Shown here piece by piece: positions 6,767 to 14,479 of a DNA stretch of 22,229 nucleotides. The notes beneath the pieces are model-generated. The model had not been told where the DNA came from. It searched no databases and was given only the letters and a program-made list of their open reading frames with translations. Every line of letters starts with the position of its first letter. The first letter of the stretch is position 1. The DNA comes from Pseudomonadota bacterium. GTDB lineage: Bacteria > Myxococcota_A > Polyangia > Polyangiales > Sandaracinaceae. The stretch spans positions 1 through 22,229 of the forward strand of contig JAEZBP010001208.1 of the NCBI GenBank assembly GCA_023427125.1, written 5' to 3'. The position numbers and the translations under genes were made by a program.

Positions 6767-7921
6767 CTACGGGATGCAGATGCCGAGGTCGCCCGTCTCG
6801 AACTCGTCGACGCAGGTCTGGGTCGACGGGCAGTCGCTGAGCCCGATCCGACAGAGCGCACGACAGGTGCTGGAGCCGTCGCACGCCCCGCTGATCCGGC
6901 CGCTGACGACGCCGCACCACGCGCCGGGCTCGCCGGAGCACACGCTCCCCACCGAGGCGGTGTCCGCGCCAGCGTCCGCCACGCAGAGGCCAACCGGATG
7001 GCAGGTCTGACCGGACGGGCAGGCCGACGCTCCGAACACCTGGCAGGTGCGGCGGCAGCGGCCGGTACCGGCCCCCTCGTCGATGCAGCCCAACCCGGCA
7101 GCGCACCCCGAGCTCGTGGGGGACGTCTCGCAGATCGCGCCCTCGGCGCTGGTGCCGGCGCGCCGGCAGAACCCGACTCGGCCCGTGAAGTCGCCCTGGC
7201 TGCACTGCTCGCCCGCCCCGCAGGCCGGCGAGGCGGGGACGCACTCTCGGTAGCACGCCCCCGAGGTGGCTCCGTCCGCCTGCAGGAGGCACACCTCCGT
7301 GGAGAGGCAGCTGTCCGAGCTCGTGCACTCCGGCGAGGCGCAGCGGAGCGTCGACGGGTCACAGATGAAGGCCGTCGGGGAGCCGCAGTCCTCCGGGCTG
7401 GCGCACGTCCCGGATGCGCACACGCCCGAGGCGCTGCACGTCGCGCCTCCACTGCACGTGCCGCAGGTGCCGCCGCAGCCGTCGCTCCCGCACTCGCGCC
7501 CGGCGCACGACGGCGTGCAGCCCGCTTGGCACTGGCCGGCCGCGCTGCAGGAGCTCCCCACGGAGCAGGTGCCGCAGCTCCCTCCGCATCCGTCGTCTCC
7601 ACAGACCCGCCCGGCGCACGCGGGCGTGCAGCTCCCGCACTGCCCGGCCGCGCTGCAGGAGCTCCCTCCGGAGCAAGCGCCGCAGCTCCCGCCGCACCCA
7701 TCCGAGCCGCACACGCGGCCCGTGCACTCGGGGACGCACCCGGCGGCGGCGACCCGCGGGCCGGCGTCCACGCGCGGCCCGATGGGCCGGTTGTCGCCGC
7801 ACCCGAGCGCCGCGACGGCGAGCACCATGGGGATGACGAGGAGCGAGAGCCGCGCCGCGAAGCTTCCCGCGCGCGAGGCGACTCCGCGGTACGCGTGGTC
7901 GGTGTCGGTGGTCATGTTCAC
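6767..7921 (-). CDS. Cys-rich tandem-repeat lipoprotein
   Basis: The roughly 384-residue product has a lipoprotein signal ending ALGC (Cys41 with the chosen start), so it is exported and lipidated. Three consecutive repeats of about 36 residues follow (bases 7418-7738). Each has the form C-x-P-x-C-x-GRxCGxDGCGGxCGxC and then a CSAxGxC tail, a motif I associate with myxobacterial surface proteins. The rest of the protein is also Cys-rich with irregular spacing (for example SPEDCGSP, SSDSCLST, CPSGQTCHP) and resembles disulfide-rich adhesive or binding modules. The start is uncertain. GTG at 7921 follows TACCGT by only 7 nt and would be leaderless; ATG at 7915 (6 nt downstream) and an upstream start at 7981 are alternatives. 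Function is unknown. Confidence 0.8.
   Translation of the reverse strand: MNMTTDTDHAYRGVASRAGSFAARLSLLVIPMVLAVAALGCGDNRPIGPRVDAGPRVAAAGCVPECTGRVCGSDGCGGSCGACSGGSSCSAAGQCGSCTPACAGRVCGDDGCGGSCGTCSVGSSCSAAGQCQAGCTPSCAGRECGSDGCGGTCGTCSGGATCSASGVCASGTCASPEDCGSPTAFICDPSTLRCASPECTSSDSCLSTEVCLLQADGATSGACYRECVPASPACGAGEQCSQGDFTGRVGFCRRAGTSAEGAICETSPTSSGCAAGLGCIDEGAGTGRCRRTCQVFGASACPSGQTCHPVGLCVADAGADTASVGSVCSGEPGAWCGVVSGRISGACDGSSTCRALCRIGLSDCPSTQTCVDEFETGDLGICIP
7418..7738 (-). repeat. Three tandem Cys-rich protein repeats within the lipoprotein gene
   Basis: The three units begin near 7738, 7630 and 7519 on the minus strand. They share the GRxCGxDGCGG core and a C-S-A-x-G tail. DNA similarity between units is high, consistent with duplication. 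Confidence 0.8.
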
Positions 7922-7928
7922 GCCTGCC

Positions 7929-7934
7929 ACGGTA
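7929..7934 (-). promoter_or_regulatory. -10-like hexamer of the Cys-rich lipoprotein gene
   Basis: Minus-strand TACCGT is followed after 7 nt by GTG (7921-7919). The string TACCGTGGCAGGCGTG closely resembles TAGCGTGGCTGCGTG at 21075-21089 on the plus strand, ahead of another Cys-rich lipoprotein. Confidence 0.4.
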
Positions 7935-8047
7935 GCGAAAGTGGCCGGCGCCGTCATGCCCGTCGTCAATCGCGCCCCCACGCAGCGCGAACGATCGACG
8001 AGCCGCGACCGGCCCCGGTGCAGGAGCGGGACGGGCGCTCTCGCGAC

Positions 8048-8389
8048 CTACTCGTGCGTGTGCCCGACGCCGAACGCGTCGAGCGCGATCGTCGAGTGCG
8101 CGAACGCCCCGCCGGCGCGCATCTCGGCGGCCACCCAGATCGCCTCCATCAGCTCCTCGCGCGTCGCCCCCTCGCGCTTGGCCCCCTCCACGTGCCCGCG
8201 GATGCAGTAGGGGCACTGCGTGACGTGCGCGACGGCCACCGCGATCAGCTGCTTGGTCTTCTTCGAGAGCTGCCCCTCCGCGAAGACCGCCCGGCTGAAC
8301 TGGCGAAACGCCTCGTCGATCTCCGGCGCCGCCTCGCGCCGCGCCTTCCGGATCTCACTCGTGCTGCTGGGATACATCGAGTCGCTCAT
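8048..8389 (-). CDS. AhpD/carboxymuconolactone decarboxylase-like protein
   Basis: The 113-residue protein has the AhpD-like core CPYCIRGH (Cys59, Cys62, His66) in a helical setting (QLIAVAVAHVTQCPYC). This matches the CMD family, in which CxxC plus His forms a thiol-based peroxidase/reductase centre. Proteins of this size with a redox CxxC are usually AhpD-like alkylhydroperoxidases rather than true decarboxylases. The start at 8389 is well supported: GGAGG lies 5 nt before the ATG on the minus strand. It is cytoplasmic, with no signal peptide. The upstream divergent neighbour is the HExxH lipoprotein. The downstream gene on the same strand is 126 nt away and appears separately expressed. 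A role in peroxide detoxification is inferred from the family. Confidence 0.9.
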   Translation of the reverse strand: MSDSMYPSSTSEIRKARREAAPEIDEAFRQFSRAVFAEGQLSKKTKQLIAVAVAHVTQCPYCIRGHVEGAKREGATREELMEAIWVAAEMRAGGAFAHSTIALDAFGVGHTHE

Positions 8390-8527
8390 CGGATCCTCCA
8401 TCGGTGTGGGGTGCTCATGTGGGGCTGCGGCGTCGCCCTCGGCAACCCGGATGTACCGTCGCGAGCGCGCCGAGCGAACGGCCCGGACCTTCACTCGCCG
8501 CGCGTCCGCTGGTATCTGGGAGGTCTC

Positions 8528-9583
8528 ATGAACGTCCGCGCAGGCACCTCGTTGGCGGTCTCGATGATGTTGGCCCTGGCCGGCTGCGAGGGCCGCACCT
8601 CGGGGGGCGACGGCGGCGCCCCTCAGGGCGATGGGGGCGTTCCGCAGACCGACAGCGGAACGACGACGCCGACGAGCCCGCTGGTCGATCCGGAGTGCAC
8701 CGACGGGATGTACGGCGAGGTGCTGCCCGACCCGGACGCCGACATCGCCGATCTCGTCGGAGCCTACGATCCGTCGACGCTCGACGCGTTCGTGATCGCG
8801 GTGCTCGAGCGGCGCTACGGGGTCGGCGCGCACCTGGTCGAGGGCGCGAGCGCGACGCAGGACTGCATCGACCGCTTCATCGACGACACCAGCACCGCGG
8901 CGTCGGTCCTCAGGGCGCTGCCGACGGTCGTGCACGAGTGCGGTCACATGCTCGACAACGCGCAGAGCTCGGGCGCCGAGAGCGTGTACGTCCTCACCGA
9001 GACCCTCTCGCTCTCGTGCTCGCAGGGCGACGCGGTCGGCCGCGGCGGGCTCACGTTCGCGCGCAACCTCATCATCGACGACGAGTACCAGTCGCTGCGC
9101 CCGCCCTGCGGCGGCACCTTCTCGCCAGGCTGCGACTTCTACGCCGACATCTACCTGAACGGCGATCCCGACGACGGCACGTTCGACAGCGGCGATCAGG
9201 GCTTCAGCGTGCTCTTCGACGAGGTCGTGCAGTACGTGAACTCGATCGCGACCGCGCTCGCGATCACCAACGAGCTCAGCGGCCCCGGCTCGGTCAGCGA
9301 GCGCGACGGCATCCTCAACTTCCTCTGGTACATGCAGCGCTACCTGCGCATGGCGCGCCTCGAGCACCCGAGCGCGTACGCCCACCTCGTGAGCGGCGAC
9401 GGCGGCTGCTGGCGGGAGGCGATCCTCACGGTGTGGGGCCGCGCCTGGCTCTACCTCGACGCCACCGCGGGGATGGGCCACCTCGGCATCGACGACGACA
9501 TGCTCACAACGCTGGTGAGCGACCCCGAGCTGCTCGCCGAGATCCAGCTCCTGCGCGACGCCGAGGGCTGCCCGGCGCCTTGA
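8528..9583 (+). CDS. Lipoprotein with HExxH zinc-peptidase motif, family unknown
   Basis: The 351-residue protein starts at ATG 8528, 4 nt after GGGAGG (8518-8523). The signal ends LALAGC (Cys20) and is followed by a Gly/Asp/Thr-rich linker (residues 21-52) typical of myxobacterial surface lipoproteins. HECGH (His136-Glu137-Cys138-Gly139-His140) in the helix VVHECGHMLD is a zinc-peptidase motif. A third ligand is not obvious; Glu151 or Glu158 in the following segment are candidates. Several Cys residues (Cys57, Cys113, and pairs near PPCGGTFSPGC) could form disulfides. I do not recognise the family. A myxobacterial secreted metallopeptidase is the best guess. Its 3' end abuts the dispersed repeat element, which separates it from a second, larger metallopeptidase-type gene. 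Confidence 0.78.
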   Translation: MNVRAGTSLAVSMMLALAGCEGRTSGGDGGAPQGDGGVPQTDSGTTTPTSPLVDPECTDGMYGEVLPDPDADIADLVGAYDPSTLDAFVIAVLERRYGVGAHLVEGASATQDCIDRFIDDTSTAASVLRALPTVVHECGHMLDNAQSSGAESVYVLTETLSLSCSQGDAVGRGGLTFARNLIIDDEYQSLRPPCGGTFSPGCDFYADIYLNGDPDDGTFDSGDQGFSVLFDEVVQYVNSIATALAITNELSGPGSVSERDGILNFLWYMQRYLRMARLEHPSAYAHLVSGDGGCWREAILTVWGRAWLYLDATAGMGHLGIDDDMLTTLVSDPELLAEIQLLRDAEGCPAP

Positions 9584-9594
9584 GTTTGCTGGCG

Positions 9595-9741
9595 CGCTTT
9601 GTTGGCTGGCGCGCGCCTTCGCGCGCGCAGGCCGAGCTGCGCGACCTTTCCGTCCAGTCGGCGCTCCCCGTCCCCCGTGTCCAGCCGAGGGTGAACGCGC
9701 CGCTCGGCGTTCTCCGAGCGCCGTGATTTCGCGACAGTCTT
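9595..9741 (-). repeat. Dispersed 147-bp intergenic element, copy A
   Basis: Read on the minus strand, this stretch aligns along its whole length with 14333-14479 on the plus strand, at roughly 80% identity by eye with small indels. Shared blocks include AAGACTGTCGC at the 5' end, a GCTCGG/CCGAGC hairpin (CCGAGC 9714-9719, GCTCGG 9702-9707, 6-nt loop) and TCACCCTCGGC. Also shared are GCGCAGCTCGGCC and a terminal hairpin (GCGCGCGC 9609-9616 and 9621-9628 around CTTC), followed by AGCCAAC. It fills the gap between two convergent genes. It has no open reading frame of its own that is conserved between copies. Its function is unknown; a structured 3' UTR, a terminator or a miniature mobile element are possible. 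Confidence 0.85.
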
Positions 9742-9751
9742 TGAGTCCCGC

Positions 9752-12700
9752 TCAGAACGGCACGCCCAGGTGGCCGTAGATCTGGTCGATGCCGCCCTCC
9801 ATCAGGCCGCGCGCGTAGCCGACCCGTAAGGTGAACGGCAGCACGTAGCCGAGCGTGAAGTCGATCATCACGTGGCCGCCGACGCCCACGCGGAGCCGCT
9901 CGAAGTCGAGCGCGCCGCTGAACGCGTCGCCGGCGTCGGCGTAGACGGCGGCGTGGATGCGGTTCAGGTAGACGGGCAGGGTCAGGATGCCGGCGTTGAC
10001 CCGCCAGATCGGGAAGCGGTACTCGATCTGCGCGAGGTGGTACTGGGTGCCGCCGCGATCGTACGCGGGGTAGCCGCGCAGCGCGGCGCCGCCGAGGATC
10101 ACGTTGCTGAGCAGGCCGTCGACGATGCTGACGTCGGGGAAGCCACCGACCGAGAAGGTGTCGCGGTAGCCCGGATCGCCGTCGGCGATGCCGCCTGCGT
10201 AGTGCAGCGCGACCACGTGCGACTCGCCCCACGGCATCGGAAGGTACTGGCGCACGTACCAGGTGAAGTTGACCGAGCTGAACGCGCTGCCGATCGCCGG
10301 ATCCTCGAGCGAGAGCGTGACGCCGAGCGCGGTGCCGGCGCTCGAGCTGATGTCGTAGGTGTAGCGCTCGACGTTCGAGTAGCTGATCTGTGCGCGCAGC
10401 TCGGAGTGGTAGCCGGTGCGCGGGTAGCTCGGCGGGTCCTCGTTCGGATCGAGGCGGGCGACGAGGGGCTCGGCCGCCTCGGTGAAGCGGGGGTTGTAGC
10501 TGACGCCGACGCTCGCTCCTTGGAAGGTGCCGGGGAAGGAGTAGCCGAGGCGGACCTGCCCTCCGATCGCGTGCTCGACCCAGCGCCGATCCTGGCCGCC
10601 GGCGTAGAAGCCGCTGCGCGGCGCGATGCGCCGGTAGAGGTGCGCGCCGATGGTGAGCGGGAGGCGGCGGTACTCGTAGTCGAGGTCCGCGTTGACGTCG
10701 CCCCGCGTGAAGCCGTGCACCGCGCGCAGCGACCAGCGATGCCAGCCGGCGAGATCCTCGCCGGCGACGGTGATGCCGACCGCGCTCCCCCAGCCGTCGC
10801 TCGTGAGATCGAGCATGTACGAGCGGGGCCAGAGCGTCTCGAGCGGCTGGTAGTCGCGGCTGAGCCCGGCCCAGAGCTCGTCGTCGTCGGGCGCCTCCGG
10901 GCGCGTGTCGATGTAGGGCTCGGCGGGTCGCGGCTCGACGCTCCTCAGATCGAGGTGGAAGAGATCGAAGCCGTAGCTCGTGTAGCCGACGTAGACGAGG
11001 TGCCGGCCGTCGCGCGAGACCGCGGGCTGGTAGGCGCCGGCGACCACGTTGGTCACCTGCAAGAGGCGGCCGCTCGTGACGCGGTACGCGTAGATGTTCG
11101 CGATGCCGGTGCGGTCCGAGCTGAAGTAGAGCGTGCGCCCGTCGGCCGACCACTCGGGCCCGCTGTCCTGCGCGCGATCGTGGGTGATCGCCGTGACCTC
11201 GCCGCTCTGGGCGTCGACGAGCGCGATGTCTCGGTAGCCGCCGCGCTGCCAGCGCGAGACCGCGATGGTGCGCCCGTCGGGGGAGAAGCGCGGCGTGTAC
11301 ACCTGCTCGAAGCGCTCGCTCTCGAGCAGGCGCCGCGCAGTCCCGGGCACGTCTCGGGTCTCGGCGATCATCAGGTGCGTCGTGCCGGCGCCGTTCACGG
11401 TGAAGACGACTCGCCGTCCGTCGGGCGACAGATCGGGCTCGCGCGCGCGCATCCCGTTCGTCAGCCGGTCGACCCTCCCGCTCTCGAGATCGCGCCGGAA
11501 GAGATCGTGGAACATGTAGATGTCGCGGTGATTGTCGGGCCGGGTGAAGTAGATCGCGCGCCCGCTCGGGTGGAGCGCGTAGCCCGGCTCGCCGGAGACC
11601 CGCGCGAGCTCGCGCTGCGCCTCCGGTCGCTCGAGCTCGAGCTCCATCACTCGCGTCCGCGAGCGCCCGTCGGCCCGCCAGTACATCAGCCGGCCCTCGG
11701 GCGTGAAGCGCGGCATCCGCGCGATCTCGCCGTGGTGCGTGAGCCGCTCGCCCTCGACCCGCCCCGCCGCGATCACCTCGTCGCGCATCGCCTCGTAGTG
11801 CGCGCGGCGATCGAGGAGGAACTCGTCGTAGAGCTCGATGAAGCTCTTGCCCGTCGCGCGCCGCGCCGCGCGGTTGAGCCCCCAGGGCAGCACCGAGTCG
11901 CCGTAGGCGCGCGCGATCGTCGCGATGGCCTCGCGCCCGTAGCGGTTCGCGATGTGCTCGATGAGCTGCGAGCCGTAGAGGTACCAGACGTTGCCGTGGG
12001 GCCAGCGGTCCGCAACGTTCGAGATCTGGTCGATGCGGAAGAAGCGATCCTCGAGCGCGTCCATCCGCAGGTACATGTCGAACATGGTCGAGCGCATGCG
12101 CCCGCCCGAGGTGCGCTCGCTCTCCTGCCAGGTCGCGACGCCCTCGAGGATCCAGCGCGGCTGGACGTGGTTCGGCGCGTAGACCTTGCCGAGCAGCAGG
12201 TTGATCAGCGACGCGACGCCGCTCCACTGATCGAGGTGGACGATGTGGGTGTGCTCGTGCGTGACGAGCACGTTCAGCCACTCGTCGTAGTCGCCGAGGG
12301 GCGACATGTCCGAAGGCGCCGTCGCGTAGAGGCGGATGTTGTTGTAGGGGATCGCGATCGCCGAGCCGTTGGCCGAGTCGGTGTCGTCGGTCAGCACGAT
12401 GTGGGTGCGGCGGCCGCCGGTGTAGCCCATCACGTCGGCGAGCGTCGTGTGCGCGCGCTCGGCGAGCACCGCCAGCCGCCGCGCGAGCACGCCGAGCGGC
12501 TCGTGGTAGTGGATGGTGAAGTGCGGCGTGTCGAGGGTGCGCCACGCGAGCGTCGGATCGCGCGGCTGGGCCTCGGCCGCGGAGGCGGCGAGCGTGAGCG
12601 CGAGCAGCAGGGTGCAGGCGGCCCCCGGAACGCGACGTCGACCCGGCGAATGGGAGGCCACGGGAGCAGGAACCGTCGTCGGGCGGGTGCCGCGCGTCAA
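9752..12700 (-). CDS. Secreted gluzincin-like metallopeptidase / TolB-type propeller / outer-membrane barrel fusion
   Basis: The product is about 982 residues. A signal peptide (hydrophobic LLLALTLAASAAEA) ends near residue 45. Residues 50-310 hold a peptidase domain with HEHTH (148-152) and a downstream WILEGVATW glutamate (Glu186), the zinc-ligand layout of gluzincins such as M1/M61. Residues about 315-620 contain repeated SPDGR-type blades of a TolB-like beta-propeller. Residues about 650-982 are rich in alternating aromatic strands, with NPRFTEAAEP, GGxALRGYP and a final aromatic residue, resembling Omp85/surface-antigen barrels. The start is uncertain: TTG 12700 has no ribosome binding site, and GTG at 12661 gives a neater signal peptide. 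The gene is monocistronic, ends 10 nt before repeat copy A, and is probably anchored in the outer membrane. Confidence 0.85.
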   Translation of the reverse strand: MTRGTRPTTVPAPVASHSPGRRRVPGAACTLLLALTLAASAAEAQPRDPTLAWRTLDTPHFTIHYHEPLGVLARRLAVLAERAHTTLADVMGYTGGRRTHIVLTDDTDSANGSAIAIPYNNIRLYATAPSDMSPLGDYDEWLNVLVTHEHTHIVHLDQWSGVASLINLLLGKVYAPNHVQPRWILEGVATWQESERTSGGRMRSTMFDMYLRMDALEDRFFRIDQISNVADRWPHGNVWYLYGSQLIEHIANRYGREAIATIARAYGDSVLPWGLNRAARRATGKSFIELYDEFLLDRRAHYEAMRDEVIAAGRVEGERLTHHGEIARMPRFTPEGRLMYWRADGRSRTRVMELELERPEAQRELARVSGEPGYALHPSGRAIYFTRPDNHRDIYMFHDLFRRDLESGRVDRLTNGMRAREPDLSPDGRRVVFTVNGAGTTHLMIAETRDVPGTARRLLESERFEQVYTPRFSPDGRTIAVSRWQRGGYRDIALVDAQSGEVTAITHDRAQDSGPEWSADGRTLYFSSDRTGIANIYAYRVTSGRLLQVTNVVAGAYQPAVSRDGRHLVYVGYTSYGFDLFHLDLRSVEPRPAEPYIDTRPEAPDDDELWAGLSRDYQPLETLWPRSYMLDLTSDGWGSAVGITVAGEDLAGWHRWSLRAVHGFTRGDVNADLDYEYRRLPLTIGAHLYRRIAPRSGFYAGGQDRRWVEHAIGGQVRLGYSFPGTFQGASVGVSYNPRFTEAAEPLVARLDPNEDPPSYPRTGYHSELRAQISYSNVERYTYDISSSAGTALGVTLSLEDPAIGSAFSSVNFTWYVRQYLPMPWGESHVVALHYAGGIADGDPGYRDTFSVGGFPDVSIVDGLLSNVILGGAALRGYPAYDRGGTQYHLAQIEYRFPIWRVNAGILTLPVYLNRIHAAVYADAGDAFSGALDFERLRVGVGGHVMIDFTLGYVLPFTLRVGYARGLMEGGIDQIYGHLGVPF

Positions 12701-12760
12701 GTCTGGGGTTTGTCCGGCGATTCGGATATGATAGCCAGCGTCCCCGCGCGCCGGCCGTGC

Positions 12761-12821
12761 TAGCGTTCACCTCCTCGTAGCCCGTGCTCTTCCTTGACCC
12801 CGGCGGCCCCTAGCTCTTAAT
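12761..12821 (+). promoter_or_regulatory. Candidate promoters of the FHA-DUF4388 gene
   Basis: TTGACC (12794-12799) and CTTAAT (12816-12821) are spaced by 16 nt. Further upstream, TAGCGT (12761-12766) is preceded by TGC, as in an extended -10. Either could serve the gene starting at 12859; the first gives a leader of about 30 nt. Confidence 0.45.
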
Positions 12822-12858
12822 CTCAGCCTGCGTTCCGGGGGAGTACCCGAGAGACCTG

Positions 12859-13818
12859 ATGGAGCCGTCGGTTCCCAAGATGACCCCTCCGCCGCCCACG
12901 CGGCCCGCGAAGCAGTACGCGCTCCGGTTCATCTCGGGCAAGTACCAGGGCGGCGAGTTTCCGCTGCCGAACAGCAAGGAGATCGTGGTCGGCCGCTCGA
13001 GCGAGCTCGACATGGTCCTCGTGGAGGACATGGTCTCGCGGCGGCACGCCAAGATCACCGTCACCGGCGACCAGATCTTCATCCAGGACCTCGGCTCGAC
13101 GAACGGGACCTTCGTCAACGGCGAGAAGATCAAGCGCGCCCGCTTGCAGGAGGGCGACCGCATCCTGATCGGGACGAGCATCATCAAGCTCGTCGCGACC
13201 GACGGCGGGTCGACGACCGACAACAGCAAGGCGAACCTCGAGGACGTCGCGGCGGGACGCCGCACCTCGCAGGTGCGCACCATGAGCGGCTCGATCGCGG
13301 AGATCCCGCTCCCCGACCTCATGCAGCTCTTCGGCGCCAGCAAGAAGAGCGGCGTGCTGGTCGTGCGCACCGACCACGACGTCGGGAAGATCTTCTTCGA
13401 CGGCGGCCAGGTCCTCTACGCGACCGTGAACGACAACTACGACGTCGCGCCGCTCAAGAGCCTCTACCGCATCCTGACCTGGGAGCAGGGCACCTTCGAC
13501 ATGGAGGCGCCCGAGGAGCGCGAGTTCGCCGAGAAGGTGCAGATGAGCACCGAGGGCATCCTCATGGAGGGGATGCGGCAGCTCGACGAGATCCGCCGGC
13601 TCGGCCCCGACATGCCGCCGATGCACGCGACCATCTCGCTCGCGATGCCGATGATCCCGCCGCTCCGCGATCTCTCGCCCGAGGACCTCGACGTCCTCCA
13701 GCTGGCCTACAACTACGGCCACACCGAGACGATCCTGAACAAGAGCCTGGCGAGCGACCTCGACACGAGCCTGATCCTCGTGAAGCTGCTGAAGAGCGGT
13801 TACCTGCGCGTCGAGTAG
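12859..13818 (+). CDS. FHA domain plus DUF4388 (PATAN-like) regulatory protein
   Basis: The 319-residue soluble protein opens with a short Pro-rich tail. An FHA domain follows (about residues 20-112) with all key elements: GRSSE (Gly45-Arg46-Ser47), SRRHA (Ser60-His63) and GSTNGTFVNG. FHA domains bind phosphothreonine peptides made by Ser/Thr kinases, which are abundant in myxobacteria. Residues about 142-245 form a DUF4388 domain (GSIAEIPLPDLMQLFG, then KSGVLVVR and GKIFFDGGQVLYA), a signalling module often fused to FHA or receiver domains. The C-terminal LSPEDLDVLQLAYN to GYLRVE looks like a small winged-helix-type end. The ATG at 12859 has only a weak GAGA-type ribosome binding site. The next gene starts 3 nt after this stop, suggesting coupled translation. 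Confidence 0.9.
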   Translation: MEPSVPKMTPPPPTRPAKQYALRFISGKYQGGEFPLPNSKEIVVGRSSELDMVLVEDMVSRRHAKITVTGDQIFIQDLGSTNGTFVNGEKIKRARLQEGDRILIGTSIIKLVATDGGSTTDNSKANLEDVAAGRRTSQVRTMSGSIAEIPLPDLMQLFGASKKSGVLVVRTDHDVGKIFFDGGQVLYATVNDNYDVAPLKSLYRILTWEQGTFDMEAPEEREFAEKVQMSTEGILMEGMRQLDEIRRLGPDMPPMHATISLAMPMIPPLRDLSPEDLDVLQLAYNYGHTETILNKSLASDLDTSLILVKLLKSGYLRVE

Positions 13819-13821
13819 CCT

Positions 13822-14328
13822 GTGACTCTCGAGGCCGAGGAGCGCGCCGGGCGGATCGTCATCCGCGCGGGTGTGCGTTCGACGGGGAGCGACTCGCCGG
13901 TGCTCGAGATCGAGCGCGTCGCGCTCCCCTTCGCGCTGAGCCGCGCGCAGATCACCGTCGTCTCGATCGCGACCGGCCTCGCGGTGGGGATCTTCGTCGT
14001 CCTGGTTCTCGCGCGCGCTCCGACGACGCTCCCTTCCGTCGGCCCGCTCGTGCTGCTGGCCCTCTGGGCGCTCGTCGGCCACCAGCGCCGGCGCGGCGTC
14101 GTCATCCGGGTCGGCGCGGAGGCGATCACCGTCTCGCGCCCATCGTCGCGCGAGCGTGTCGCGCTCGATCGGATCGAGGCTCTCCGCGTCGGCGAGGATG
14201 CGCCGTACTCCACGGTGTGGGTCGCGGCGCGAGATCAGGGGCGGGTGCTCCTGCTCGACGGGCTCACCCGCGACGAGGCGGAGCTCATCGCGCGCCGCCT
14301 CGGCGCCGTCATCGCGCCGAGCGCGTGA
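13822..14328 (+). CDS. Small membrane protein with two transmembrane segments
   Basis: The 168-residue protein is translated from GTG 13822, 3 nt after the FHA gene's stop, so it is almost certainly in the same operon. Two hydrophobic helices span about residues 40-66 (ITVVSIATGLAVGIFVVLVL) and 70-86 (PLVLLALWALVG), joined by a short Pro-containing loop. Both flanks are strand-rich: an N-terminal part (residues 1-35) and a C-terminal part (90-168) with RGVVIRVGAEAITVSRP and an acidic helix at the end. The layout recalls membrane-tethered PH-like domain proteins, but no diagnostic motif is present. The sequence is not recognised. Coupling suggests it anchors, or is regulated with, the FHA protein. 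Confidence 0.68.
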   Translation: MTLEAEERAGRIVIRAGVRSTGSDSPVLEIERVALPFALSRAQITVVSIATGLAVGIFVVLVLARAPTTLPSVGPLVLLALWALVGHQRRRGVVIRVGAEAITVSRPSSRERVALDRIEALRVGEDAPYSTVWVAARDQGRVLLLDGLTRDEAELIARRLGAVIAPSA

Positions 14329-14332
14329 CTGG

Positions 14333-14479
14333 AAGACTGTCGCAAGAAACGAGGCGCTCGGGGAACGCCGAGCTGCGTGCTCACCCTCGGCCGGACACCG
14401 GGGACAGGTAGCGCCCGCTGGTCGGTGCCGCGCAGCTCGGCCCGCGCGCTCGCGAAGCGCGCGCACAGCCAACTCAGCG
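14333..14479 (+). repeat. Dispersed 147-bp intergenic element, copy B
   Basis: This is the second copy of the element at 9595-9741, here on the plus strand. The GCTCGG/CCGAGC hairpin (14356-14361 with 14368-14373, loop GGAACG) and the terminal GCGCGC hairpin (14444-14449 with 14457-14462) are kept. An 11-nt GCCGAGCTGCG (14367-14377) is exactly complementary to CGCAGCTCGGC (14431-14441), and would compete with the first hairpin. The element again lies between convergent genes. Its 5' end follows the plus-strand stop (14328) by 4 nt, and its 3' end overlaps the stop codon (14474-14476) of the minus-strand J-like gene. Confidence 0.85.

Noticed and set aside
9872..12763. 963-codon plus-strand frame opposite the peptidase fusion gene
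   Set aside because: A shadow of the minus-strand gene, which has a signal peptide, HEHTH and propeller motifs; the plus frame has none.
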